The notes under the pieces are model-generated. The model was not told the origin of the DNA and made no database searches. It saw only the letters and a list, made by a program, of their open reading frames with translations. Below, one piece after another: positions 7,277-16,014 of a stretch of DNA of 64,000 bases (position 1 is its first letter; the number at the start of each line of letters is the position of its first letter). The stretch spans positions 101,509-165,508 of the forward strand of contig JAEWJB010000188.1 of assembly GCA_023386795.1 (NCBI GenBank), in the 5' to 3' direction. Origin of the DNA: Pseudomonadota bacterium (lineage in GTDB: Bacteria > Pseudomonadota > Gammaproteobacteria > Xanthomonadales > Xanthomonadaceae). A program made the translations under genes and the position numbers.

Positions 7277-9964
7277 TCAATCCGTCACGGTATAGTCCTG
7301 CTTGAGCCGGATGTCCGCGCTCGATGCCCCCACCTGCACTTCGTACTGGCCCGGGTCCACCTTGTAGGCCTGGCGCTGCGGGTCGTAGATGCGCAGGTCG
7401 CGCTCGGGCTGCACGTCGAAGGCGATCTCGCGCTGCTCCCCCGGTTGCAGCGTGATGCGCTGGAAGCCACGCAGTTCCTTGAGCGCGCGCGGGCGGGACG
7501 GATTCACGGGCCGCAGGTACAGCTGCACCACCTCGTCGGCGGCGACCTTGCCGCTGTTGCGCACCTTGAGCTTCACTTGCAGCGGATCGCCCGCCTTGCC
7601 GCGCCGCCGGTCCAGCGTCAACGCCGAGTAATCGAAACTCGCATAACTCAGGCCGAAGCCAAACGGATACAGCGGCTTGTCCTCGTAGTAGCGGTAGGTG
7701 CGCCCTTTCATCGCGTAGTCGTCGAAGGCGGGCAGCGTGGCGTCGGCGCGGTAGAACGTCACCGGCAGGCGGCCGCCCGGGCTGGTCTTGCCGAACAGCG
7801 CATCGGCCACTGCATCGCCGCCCCGCTGCCCGGGATACCACGCCAGCAGGATCGCGGGCAGGTGCTGCTGCGCCCAGTCGATGGCCAGCGCCGAACCGGC
7901 GGTCAGAACCGCGACCACCGGCTTGCCGGTGCCGTGCAGCGCTTCGAGCAGTTCGCGCTGCGGCTTGGGCAGGCGCAGATCGGTGCGGTCGCCGCCGGAG
8001 AAGCCCGGATAGCTGACATCCATCTCCTCGCCCTCGACATCGCCGGTAAGCCCGCCGACGAAGATCACCGCATCGGCCTCGCGCGAGGCCTGTAGTGCCT
8101 CCTCCAGCGGCGGCGCGCCACCGGGCAGGCGCCACGCCAGCCGCACCGCGGCATCGCGTTCGTGGTCGTAGTATTCCAGCCGCAGGTCGTAGGCCTGGCC
8201 GCTGCGCAGTGCCACGCTGGCGTGCTGGGCCTGGGCGCGATCGCTGTTCTTCCAACGGTCCAGCAGCAGCTTGCCGTCCAGGTACAGGCGGAATCCGTCG
8301 TCTGCGGTCACGCTGAGGTCGTATACGCCATCGCGCGGCGGCAGCAACTGGCCGGTCCAGCGCACGCTGAAATCGTCGCTGGCCAGCGCCTTCTCGCGGC
8401 TCAGTTCGCCGCGGGCCACGGCATCGTCGGTCGGGGCGCCGCGGTCCCAGCGAAACGCCACGCGCGAGTCGAGCCGGGTCAGCGCGGGTTCGCCGCGCAG
8501 GTCCTTGCCGCGGAAATACTCGCCTTGCAGGCCGCGCTCGTTCGCCAGCGCGGTAGGGCGCAGGTAGCGCGGCTCGATCGGGCTGTCGGCATCGGGGTCC
8601 TCGCGCCGCTCTACCAGGTCGCTGCCGCGCGCATACACCACCTGCGCATCAGGCAATGCATTGCGGATGCCCTTGAGCACGGTGACCGGGTTGGCCGGCG
8701 TTCCGTAGTAGTTGCCGAGCAGCGCCATCGGATCGTCGGCCGTCGGGCCGATGACCGCCACGCGACGGATCGACGGCGACAACGGCAGCACGCCATCGTT
8801 CTTCAGCAGCACCAGCGATTCGCGCGCGGCACGCAGGGCCAGCGCGTCGTGGGCCGGCGCCTGGTTCACCGAATAGGGAATGTTCGCGTAGGGCACGCGC
8901 TCGGGCGGATCGAACATGCCCAGGCGCATGCGCGCGGTCATCAACTGGCGCACCGCCGCGTCGATCTCCGCCTCGCTGATCAGCCCCTGCTTCACCGCGC
9001 CGGCAAGCGCGGCATACGTGCGCCCGCAGTTGAGTTCCAGGCCCCGCTTCACGCCCAGCGCGGCGGCCTCCTCGGCCGTGCCGACGATCTTGTGGTGCTT
9101 GTAGATGTCCTCTATCGAATCGCAGTCGGACACCACGTAGCCCTTGAAGCCCCAATCGCGGCGCAAGGTGTCCTGCAGCAGCAGCTGGCTGGCCGAGGCG
9201 GATTCCCCGTTGACGCGGTTGTAGGCCCCCATCACCGCATCCACGTGTGCCTCCTGTACCAATGCCTGGAACGCCGGCAGATAGGTTTCATGGAGATCGC
9301 GCGGATCCGGATGCACGTCGAACTCGTGGCGGTTGTGTTCCGGGCCGCTGTGCACGGCAAAGTGCTTGGCGGTGGCATCGAGCTTGCGGTACTTCGGGTC
9401 GTCGCCTTGCAGGCCCTCGACGAAGTTCACGCCCATGCGCGAGGTCAGGTACGGGTCTTCGCCATAGGTCTCCTGCCCGCGCCCCCAGCGCGGGTCGCGG
9501 AAGATGTTGATGTTCGGCGACCAGAACGTGAGGCCCTGGTAACGGCCGTGCAGGCCCTGGCGAACGAACTCGTGGTGCTTGGCACGCGCCTCGTCGCTGA
9601 TCGTGGTGGCGATCTGGTGCATCAGCGGCGCATCGAAGGTGGCCGCCATTGCAATGGCCTGCGGGAAGACCGTCGCCCCGCCTGCACGCGCCACGCCGTG
9701 CAGCGCCTCGTTCCACCAGTCGTAGGCCGGCACCCCCAGGCGCGGGATCGCCGCGGCGCTGTTCTGCATCTGGCTGACCTTCTCTTCCAGCGTCATGCGC
9801 GAGACGAGGTCGGCGGCGCGCTCCTCGAAGCCGCGGTCCGGGTCGAGGTACATCGGCTTGTTGCCGGCGTTCGGCGGTTCGGCAGCCACCACCGCCAGCG
9901 ACGGCAGCGACAGGGCGATGGCCAGTGCGATGGCCTTGCGGCCGTGTCGGGACAGCAACGGCAT
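7277..9964 (-). CDS. Glycoside hydrolase family 3 with PA14 insert (beta-xylosidase/beta-glucosidase)
   Basis: An 895-aa secreted GH3 enzyme. After a signal peptide ending near VVAAEP come the (beta/alpha)8 domain, with probable nucleophile Asp280 in VVSDCDS and the substrate motif KHFAVHSGPEHNRH, and the alpha/beta sandwich. That second domain is interrupted by a PA14 domain (about 470-620, with EYFRGKDL and LSVTADDGFRLYLDG). A fibronectin-III-like domain closes the protein. AGGAGG lies 7 nt before the ATG, and the GH43 stop is only one base upstream, so it is the last gene of the xylan operon. PA14 inserts often bind carbohydrate. Context favours xylo-oligosaccharide or aryl-xyloside hydrolysis in the periplasm; a broad beta-glucosidase is the alternative. 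Confidence 0.93.
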   Translation of the reverse strand: MPLLSRHGRKAIALAIALSLPSLAVVAAEPPNAGNKPMYLDPDRGFEERAADLVSRMTLEEKVSQMQNSAAAIPRLGVPAYDWWNEALHGVARAGGATVFPQAIAMAATFDAPLMHQIATTISDEARAKHHEFVRQGLHGRYQGLTFWSPNINIFRDPRWGRGQETYGEDPYLTSRMGVNFVEGLQGDDPKYRKLDATAKHFAVHSGPEHNRHEFDVHPDPRDLHETYLPAFQALVQEAHVDAVMGAYNRVNGESASASQLLLQDTLRRDWGFKGYVVSDCDSIEDIYKHHKIVGTAEEAAALGVKRGLELNCGRTYAALAGAVKQGLISEAEIDAAVRQLMTARMRLGMFDPPERVPYANIPYSVNQAPAHDALALRAARESLVLLKNDGVLPLSPSIRRVAVIGPTADDPMALLGNYYGTPANPVTVLKGIRNALPDAQVVYARGSDLVERREDPDADSPIEPRYLRPTALANERGLQGEYFRGKDLRGEPALTRLDSRVAFRWDRGAPTDDAVARGELSREKALASDDFSVRWTGQLLPPRDGVYDLSVTADDGFRLYLDGKLLLDRWKNSDRAQAQHASVALRSGQAYDLRLEYYDHERDAAVRLAWRLPGGAPPLEEALQASREADAVIFVGGLTGDVEGEEMDVSYPGFSGGDRTDLRLPKPQRELLEALHGTGKPVVAVLTAGSALAIDWAQQHLPAILLAWYPGQRGGDAVADALFGKTSPGGRLPVTFYRADATLPAFDDYAMKGRTYRYYEDKPLYPFGFGLSYASFDYSALTLDRRRGKAGDPLQVKLKVRNSGKVAADEVVQLYLRPVNPSRPRALKELRGFQRITLQPGEQREIAFDVQPERDLRIYDPQRQAYKVDPGQYEVQVGASSADIRLKQDYTVTD

Positions 9965-9965
9965 G

Positions 9966-11753
9966 TCAGTCCTCCTGGAAAGGGGCCGCTTCGGCCCTGG
10001 CATAAGGCCCGATCGTGACACCGACGAAACCGCCGGCCAGATCGGTGCTCAGTACATGGATATCCTCGGCCTTGCGCAGCGCCTGCCAGCCCGCCCCGGC
10101 ATCGAAGGAAAAATCGCCAAGGCCGGCATTCCCCTCGATACGCAGTCGCAGCGTGGCCACGTCCGCTACGTGCGCTTGTGCGACGATGCGGGTGTCGGCG
10201 CCGACGTGGCGCTGCACGAACACGACACCGCCCTGCCCGGTGCGTTGCACGCCGAGCACGTACCAATGCGACTCGTCCTGGTACATCGCCAGGCCGCCGG
10301 TGACGCCCGGCGTGATCGGCAACTGCACGTCCAGGGAAGTGTCGAATTTCAGGTGCTGCTGGCGGCGTCCCAGGAACGCCGGATGCCCGTGCCCTTCGAG
10401 CCCGTCGGTTTGAGGCGCCAGCGAAAGCTGGCCGGGCTTCGTGCGCAGCCCGGCCCAGGTGGGTGGTGCGCGTAGGCTGAGCCAGTCCGGCTTGAGCGCA
10501 GGCGTGCTGAAGTCGTCGCGCCATTCGAAATTGCCGCTACGAGGCGCCTGGTCCTGTGTTGCCTTCATCCACGAGGGTGCATCGACTACCTGGGGAATCG
10601 CCTTGCCCGCATCGAGGATCACCGGCCAGCCGTCGCGCCACTCCACCGGTAGCAGGAAGGTTTCGCGGCCGGTCTGGTAATGGCCCTGGCCGTAGATGCG
10701 ACTGGCCAGGAAGATCGCCCACCAGCGGCCGTCGCGGCCTTCCACCAGGTCCGCATGGCCGGCATTGGCGATGGGATGCGCGCGATCGGCGGGCAGGTCG
10801 CGCTGGGTCAGGATCGGGTTGTGCGCATAGGGTTGGAAAGGTCCCCACGGCGAGCGTGCGCGCAGCACGACCTGCGAGTGCTGCGGACCCGTGCCGCCTT
10901 CGGCGCAGGAGAGGTAGTACCACCCGTCGCGGCGATAGATGTGCGGGCCTTCGATCCAGATCGGGTTCTTCTCCGGTTCCACGCCGCCGTCCAGCAGTAC
11001 CTTGCGCGGACCGAAGGGCTGGCCGGTCTTCAGGTCGAAGGCCTGCAGCCAGATCGCGCGATGCCCCTCATAACGTGGCGTGCCCTGCGGCGGCCCGTTG
11101 TTGAGCAGGAAAGCCTCTCCGTTGTCGTCGATGAACAGCGAAGGATCGATGCCGTCCACGTCCTTCAGCCACACCGGGTCGGACCACGGCCCGGCAGGGT
11201 TCTTCGCGGTGACGTAGTAGTTGCCGCCATTGTCCACCGCGGTATTGAAGATGTAGAACGTGTCGCCGTGATGCGCGATGCTCGGCGCGAATACGCCACG
11301 CGAGGTACCCAGGCCGGAGAAGTCCAGCTGGCCGGGGCGGTCAATGGCGTGGCCCAGCAAGCGCCAATGCACCAGGTCCTCGCTTTCGAACACCGGAATG
11401 CCCGGGAAATAGGCGAACGTGGAGTTGACCAGATAGTAGCGGTCACCCACGCGCGTGACCGCGGGATCGGGATAGAAGCCGGCCAGTACCGGATTGCGGT
11501 ACTGCCCCTTGGCCAATGGCGTGGCGAACGCCGCGTCGTGGCCCTGGTAGACGAAGTTGTCGAACACCACCGGCGTGGCGGCGTGGCTGGGCGCGGCCAA
11601 GCAGGCCAGGCACGCGGCGGTGAATGCCGTCAGCAGGCTGGCGCGCATGAGGCTCGACAGGCGGCGTGGCGCCGTGCTGCGGACCAGACGTGCCAGTCGC
11701 GGGACGCGGGGGCGGCCCTGGGCGGGCACCGCATTTTCTATGGACAGGCTCAT
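9966..11753 (-). CDS. Glycoside hydrolase family 43 (beta-xylosidase/alpha-L-arabinofuranosidase)
   Basis: A 595-aa five-bladed beta-propeller enzyme with a C-terminal beta-sandwich typical of GH43 xylosidases. The three acidic residues are visible: general base Asp96 (FYPDPAV), pKa modulator Asp203 (DGIDPSLF) and general acid Glu268 (IEGPHIY). The N-terminus is long, with RRLSS before a hydrophobic segment ending at APSHAATP. It is exported, and a weak twin-arginine character is possible. The ATG at 11753 has GGAG upstream; an internal ATG at 11648 would give a shorter, ordinary signal peptide. The start overlaps nothing, and the acetylesterase stop lies 25 bp upstream. Role: removal of xylose or arabinose from xylo-oligosaccharides. 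Confidence 0.92.
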   Translation of the reverse strand: MSLSIENAVPAQGRPRVPRLARLVRSTAPRRLSSLMRASLLTAFTAACLACLAAPSHAATPVVFDNFVYQGHDAAFATPLAKGQYRNPVLAGFYPDPAVTRVGDRYYLVNSTFAYFPGIPVFESEDLVHWRLLGHAIDRPGQLDFSGLGTSRGVFAPSIAHHGDTFYIFNTAVDNGGNYYVTAKNPAGPWSDPVWLKDVDGIDPSLFIDDNGEAFLLNNGPPQGTPRYEGHRAIWLQAFDLKTGQPFGPRKVLLDGGVEPEKNPIWIEGPHIYRRDGWYYLSCAEGGTGPQHSQVVLRARSPWGPFQPYAHNPILTQRDLPADRAHPIANAGHADLVEGRDGRWWAIFLASRIYGQGHYQTGRETFLLPVEWRDGWPVILDAGKAIPQVVDAPSWMKATQDQAPRSGNFEWRDDFSTPALKPDWLSLRAPPTWAGLRTKPGQLSLAPQTDGLEGHGHPAFLGRRQQHLKFDTSLDVQLPITPGVTGGLAMYQDESHWYVLGVQRTGQGGVVFVQRHVGADTRIVAQAHVADVATLRLRIEGNAGLGDFSFDAGAGWQALRKAEDIHVLSTDLAGGFVGVTIGPYARAEAAPFQED

Positions 11754-11778
11754 CTGCTCGGCTCCGTGGGAGAGAAAT

Positions 11779-13734
11779 TCAATGCACCGGGATCTCGAAC
11801 GGCCCGGCGGGCAGGCCATTGCCGTCGTACAGCGTGCACACCGGGCTGTCGGCCCAGCAGTAGCGCACGCGGGTGGCGTCGATGCCGACGGGCACCGCGA
11901 GCAGGACACGGGCACCCTCGATCCGCGCGTCTGCGTAGTGACAGCTGCCCGCTGTCGCGCCGCACACTTCGAAGCCGATGGGTCGTGTTGCGCTGTAGGC
12001 CACCAGCCCCTGCTCGACCTGATCGAAACGCAGCGCCACCGCGCCCGCCTCGCGCGTGGCCGACGCGGCCACCGGGCCGGAAGGCGCCAGCGCTTGGCCA
12101 TAGACCACGTGACGTGCCGCACGCGCCAGTCGCCTGCCGAGTTCCTGCTTGTTGGCCGGATGGATATCGGTGCGTTCGCCGATGTCCACCGCCACCGCCA
12201 AGCCAGAGTGCGGGTCTTCGTCCGCGACGCGCCTTTGCTGGTCACGCAACGCGGCCCACCCGCTTTCCACCGGCTGCGTGGGGGGCGCGCCGTAGCCGGC
12301 AAGCTGCACGATCAGCAGCGGCAACGCCGCCCCGAACTGGCGGCGCAAGTCTTGGCGATACAGGCGCAATAGCCGCCCATACAACTCGGGCTCGGAGGTG
12401 TTGGATTCGCCCTGGTACCAAAGCGCGCCGCGCAGGCCGTAGTCGCCGAGGGGCGCGATCATGCCGTTGTAGAGCGTGGAGAGCCCGGTGGCCGATTGCC
12501 ACGGCGCACGCGGCGGCGAAGCGAAATCGGACGGCATCGCACGGTACTGCCAACGGCCCAGCGGCACGCGGCTGCCATCGGCCAGCAGGATCGCCTGCGC
12601 GTCGGCCGGCCCGATCAGGCCGCCGTCGCGATAGGTATCGACCACCGCCACCGTGACGAGGTTGCGCCCGGCGTGCAGCGTGCCCGGCGGCAACGGATAC
12701 TGCCGTGGCTCGCCGCCGTTGCTGCTGCCCACCGCGCGACCGTTCACCCAGGTCATGTCGATCTCGTCGGCACTACCGATCGCCAGCGTGCGCGCCTGGC
12801 TGGCCTGATCGGCGCTCAGCTCGACTTCGGTGCGGAACCACACCAGCCCGTCGAAGGCCGCCAGCGCGGGCACGCCCCAGTGCTCCCAGGCACCGAGCGC
12901 AGCGGGTGCCGGCGCCCAGGTGCCGGACAATGCCAGTGTCGGATCCCAGGGTGCATCGCGCGCGTCGATCCCCGGCTGCTGGTGCCACCACGCCTGCCAG
13001 ATGCGTCCCCACTGTGCGGCCGCCTGCACCGGATCCTTTGCGTAACGCGTGAGCACGGCTTCTTCATCGGCGTACAAGCCCGCCTTGCCGAGCACGCCTG
13101 CACTCAGCCAGGCCTGGATGCGCGAACCACCCCAGGAGGCGTTGATCAGCCCCATCGGGACGTGCACCGTCTGCTGCAGTTCGCGGGCGAAGTAGTAGCA
13201 GGCGGCGGAGAAGTCGCGCACGCTGTCGGTATCGGCACGCTGCCACTGCGGCGCAGTGGCAAAGGTCCTGCGCGGCACCGCGCTGGGTACCTGTTGTACG
13301 GTCAGCAGGCGCAGATCGTCGTGGCGCGCGTTGAGCAGTTCCGAACGCGAATCCAGCGTGCGATTCACCTGCAGCTCCATGTTCGATTGCCCCGAGCACA
13401 GCCACACGTCGCCGAGCAGCACGTCCGGCGCTTCGATCGTCTCCTGCCCCGAGCGCGCCGCCAGCACGAACGGCCCCCCGGCCGGCTGCGCAGGCAACGT
13501 GGCAGTCCAATGACCATCGCGGTCGATTTTCGCGGTGGCCTGCTGCACGCCGAGCCGCACCTCGACCTGGGCGCCCGGCGTGCCCTGGCCACGCACCTGC
13601 AGCGGCTGGTCGCGCTGCAGCACGGCGTGCTCGCCGAAGGGACTGTCGAACTGCAAGGTCGCAGCCATCAGCGGCAGCGGCAGCGGCAGCAGTGCAAGCG
13701 AAAGCAACACACGGGACATCGGTTTCATCGGCAT
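11779..13734 (-). CDS. Sialate O-acetylesterase-like SGNH esterase (probable xylan acetylesterase)
   Basis: A 651-aa secreted esterase of the sialate-O-acetylesterase (SASA) group. A signal peptide (LLSLALLPLPLPLMAA) precedes the catalytic domain with nucleophile Ser117 in WLCSGQSNME. A jelly-roll insert (EVELSADQASQARTLAIG region) and the final catalytic segment with DIGERTDIHPANKQELG, supplying Asp and His, follow. Proteins of this type inside hemicellulose operons remove acetyl groups from xylose residues, which is the likely job here; a sialic-acid role is improbable without sialic-acid genes. It starts 8 bp into the 3' end of the GH67 gene. The first Met (13734) and a Met two codons later are both possible. 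Confidence 0.9.
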   Translation of the reverse strand: MPMKPMSRVLLSLALLPLPLPLMAATLQFDSPFGEHAVLQRDQPLQVRGQGTPGAQVEVRLGVQQATAKIDRDGHWTATLPAQPAGGPFVLAARSGQETIEAPDVLLGDVWLCSGQSNMELQVNRTLDSRSELLNARHDDLRLLTVQQVPSAVPRRTFATAPQWQRADTDSVRDFSAACYYFARELQQTVHVPMGLINASWGGSRIQAWLSAGVLGKAGLYADEEAVLTRYAKDPVQAAAQWGRIWQAWWHQQPGIDARDAPWDPTLALSGTWAPAPAALGAWEHWGVPALAAFDGLVWFRTEVELSADQASQARTLAIGSADEIDMTWVNGRAVGSSNGGEPRQYPLPPGTLHAGRNLVTVAVVDTYRDGGLIGPADAQAILLADGSRVPLGRWQYRAMPSDFASPPRAPWQSATGLSTLYNGMIAPLGDYGLRGALWYQGESNTSEPELYGRLLRLYRQDLRRQFGAALPLLIVQLAGYGAPPTQPVESGWAALRDQQRRVADEDPHSGLAVAVDIGERTDIHPANKQELGRRLARAARHVVYGQALAPSGPVAASATREAGAVALRFDQVEQGLVAYSATRPIGFEVCGATAGSCHYADARIEGARVLLAVPVGIDATRVRYCWADSPVCTLYDGNGLPAGPFEIPVH

Positions 13735-13741
13735 TCCGCGC

Positions 13742-15913
13742 TCAGTGATGGCCGGGGGCAAAGGGGAATTTCAGCGACTGGTAGTACGACAGCGGATGCG
13801 GCGGCGCGGCCTCACCGGCGGGCAGCGGCAGGCCGTTGATCGATTGCCAGTAGGCGATGCTGGCATCGCGCCACCATTGCGCCTCCTGCTGCTGGATCGC
13901 CAGGAAGCTGGCGACCTGCTGGTAGCGCATCGCATCGACGTAGGGCGACAGGCCGGCCCAGGTGGCGCGCATTCCCGCCACGTCGTCCACGCCACGCGCG
14001 TAATGCCACACCAGCTCGTCCCACAACGTGCGGCCGGAAGCCATGCGGTAGTCCCAGGGCACATGGTGGAACCACAGCAGGTCACGCTCGGGTACCCGCG
14101 AAAGGTCATCGAACTGTTGCGCCAGCACCGGTGCGTACTGCGCCACCGCGTTGCTACCGCTGCTGCCGCGCTCGAAACCGATGCCCTGGCGGTCGGCGCG
14201 GTGGTAGTACACCGGGTCCCAGTCCGGCCGCTCGCTGCCGGCATCCCAGGGCGCCGGCCCGTAATGGTGGCCCCGCCCCATCAGGTGGTGCAGGCCGAGT
14301 GGGGTCATGTAGTCCACCACCGCCTCGCGCGAGGTCATCATCATCCGCACCACCGGCTGCACGAACGCAGGGTCGTTGCTGAAGGTCATGCGCACCCAGT
14401 CTTCGGCGATGCTGCGTGCCGATTGCCGCGGATTCCACGCCAGGCGACCGAACGCATACCAGTTGGCCTGGTCGAAGACCGAGCCGGACCAGTTGCGGTC
14501 GCTGCCGATATTGGCAACGCCGGCCATGCCGCTCAGCGCATGCCCCTGCCCTTCGACGACCTGCGCCACCGTGTGCCCGCGGGCGGGGCGATGCGTGTCG
14601 GACTTCAACGTCTCCTCGTACAGGGCACCGAGGTAGACCAGATGGGTGGCAAAACCGAGGTACTCCTTGGTGATCTGGAACTCCATCATCAATGGCGTGT
14701 TCGGCATCGCGCCGAACAGCGGATGGAACGGCTCGCGTGGCTGGAAGTCGATCGCGCCGTTCTTGACCTGCAACAACACGTTGTCGCGGAACTTGCCGTC
14801 CAGCGGCACGAATTCGCTGTAGGCCTGCTTGGCGCGGTCGTCCGGCTGCTCGTGCGAGTACACGAAGGCGCGCCACATCACCACACCGCCATGCGGCCGC
14901 AGTGCGTCGGCGAGCATGTTGGCCCCATCGGCGTGCGTGCGGCCGTAATCCTGCGGTCCGGGTTGTCCCTCCGAGTTCGCCTTGACCAGGAAGCCGCCGA
15001 AGTCGGGAATGAGTCGATAGATCTCGTCAGCCTTGTCCGCCCACCAGCGGCGCACCTGCGGGTCGAGCGGGTCGGCGGACGCCAGGCCGCCGATCTCGAC
15101 CGGCGCGCTGAAGCGGGCACTGAGGTACACACGGATCCCCCAGGGCCGCATCACCCCGGCCAGCGCGGCCGCCTTCTCCAGATAAGCCGGCGTCAGGCTC
15201 TGGGCACTGGCATTGACGTTGTTGAGCACCGTGCCGTTGAGCCCCAGCGAGGCGTTGGCGCGGGCGTAATCGGTGTAGCGCGGGTCCAGCCAGCCCGGCA
15301 GCTTGTGCCAGTCCCAGATCGATTCACCCGCGTAGCCGCGCTCCACGCTGCGGTCCAGGTTGTCCCAATGGTCGAGCATGCGAAGCTTGAGCCGTGGCTG
15401 CTCGCGCACGTCGACCGCATCCAGGTCCTGTCCGGTCTGCAACAGCCGCAGCAGGTGGAAAACGCCGTACAGCGCGCCGATATCGCTGCGGGCGGCGACC
15501 ACCGTCAGTTGCCGTCCCGCGTAACCTGCGCGGCGGATCAGGTAGCCCTCTTCGCCCAGCCCCTCCAGCGGCAGATGCAGCTGTGCGATGCGCGGCGACG
15601 AATCCGGCGTGCCCACCACCAGGCCGGCGCCCTCCCCCGTGCCCGCCTCGCGCGGCGCCTGGCCCAGCAGGCCCGACAGACCGCGCAGCAGTTCCCCGCG
15701 GGCAGCGCGCTGAACCTCGTTCTGTTGCGGCGCGCTCACCGCTTGCAGCTGCGCCTGCACGGACTGGACCTGCGCCGGCGGCAGCGGCATGTAGCGCATC
15801 CAAAGCGCGTAGCCGTCCTCGGCAAGGGCCTTGCCGGTGGCCAGCAGACCCAGGACGAGCGCGAACGCGCACGAAAGCCAGCGCGTCATCGCAGGCGGCG
15901 AGGAACCGGGCAT
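13742..15913 (-). CDS. GH67 alpha-glucuronidase
   Basis: A 723-aa secreted enzyme that removes 4-O-methyl-glucuronic acid from the non-reducing end xylose of xylo-oligosaccharides. The family core is clear: general acid Glu in VKANSEGQPGP, and the paired bases in KNGAIDFQPREPFHPLFG and MEFQITKEYLG. A signal peptide (WLSCAFALVLGLLATGKALA) precedes the mature protein, so it acts in the periplasm, whereas many characterised GH67 enzymes are cytoplasmic. The ATG at 15913 is chosen for its AGGAAGG seven bases upstream; an ATG at 15889 lacks one. It is the first gene of the four-gene xylan operon, and a xyl-box lies 53 bp upstream of its start. Confidence 0.95.
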   Translation of the reverse strand: MPGSSPPAMTRWLSCAFALVLGLLATGKALAEDGYALWMRYMPLPPAQVQSVQAQLQAVSAPQQNEVQRAARGELLRGLSGLLGQAPREAGTGEGAGLVVGTPDSSPRIAQLHLPLEGLGEEGYLIRRAGYAGRQLTVVAARSDIGALYGVFHLLRLLQTGQDLDAVDVREQPRLKLRMLDHWDNLDRSVERGYAGESIWDWHKLPGWLDPRYTDYARANASLGLNGTVLNNVNASAQSLTPAYLEKAAALAGVMRPWGIRVYLSARFSAPVEIGGLASADPLDPQVRRWWADKADEIYRLIPDFGGFLVKANSEGQPGPQDYGRTHADGANMLADALRPHGGVVMWRAFVYSHEQPDDRAKQAYSEFVPLDGKFRDNVLLQVKNGAIDFQPREPFHPLFGAMPNTPLMMEFQITKEYLGFATHLVYLGALYEETLKSDTHRPARGHTVAQVVEGQGHALSGMAGVANIGSDRNWSGSVFDQANWYAFGRLAWNPRQSARSIAEDWVRMTFSNDPAFVQPVVRMMMTSREAVVDYMTPLGLHHLMGRGHHYGPAPWDAGSERPDWDPVYYHRADRQGIGFERGSSGSNAVAQYAPVLAQQFDDLSRVPERDLLWFHHVPWDYRMASGRTLWDELVWHYARGVDDVAGMRATWAGLSPYVDAMRYQQVASFLAIQQQEAQWWRDASIAYWQSINGLPLPAGEAAPPHPLSYYQSLKFPFAPGHH

Positions 15914-15965
15914 CAATGCCTTCCTGCCGCTGGAAAGCACTGTTGCCCCCGTCGCCCGGCGCCGC

Positions 15966-15979
15966 GGTTATCGCTACCA
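15966..15979 (-). promoter_or_regulatory. Xyl-box operator upstream of GH67 operon
   Basis: The minus strand reads TGGTAGCGATAACC, matching 12 of 14 positions of the Xanthomonas xyl-box TGGTAGCGCTAACA bound by the LacI-type repressor XylR. It sits between the divergent GH67 and lacI-family starts, so it can control both directions. The consensus comes from published knowledge as I remember it; the alignment is seen directly. Confidence 0.72.
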
Positions 15980-16014
15980 TGCCGTGGAACCATGCGACGC
16001 CGAAGGGGCGAGGC

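Noticed and set aside
8162..10018. 618-codon open frame on the plus strand inside the GH3 gene
   Set aside because: It is antisense to an intact GH3 enzyme, has no domain I recognise, and its Arg/His/Ala/Val-rich composition is what the complement of GC-rich coding sequence gives.
9966..11753. Twin-arginine export signal on GH43
   Set aside because: RRLSSL lacks the strict Tat consensus, and the hydrophobic segment with APSHA suits the Sec route; left as a note only.
11779..13734. Sialic-acid catabolism role for the acetylesterase
   Set aside because: No sialic-acid genes are near, and its neighbours all act on xylan.
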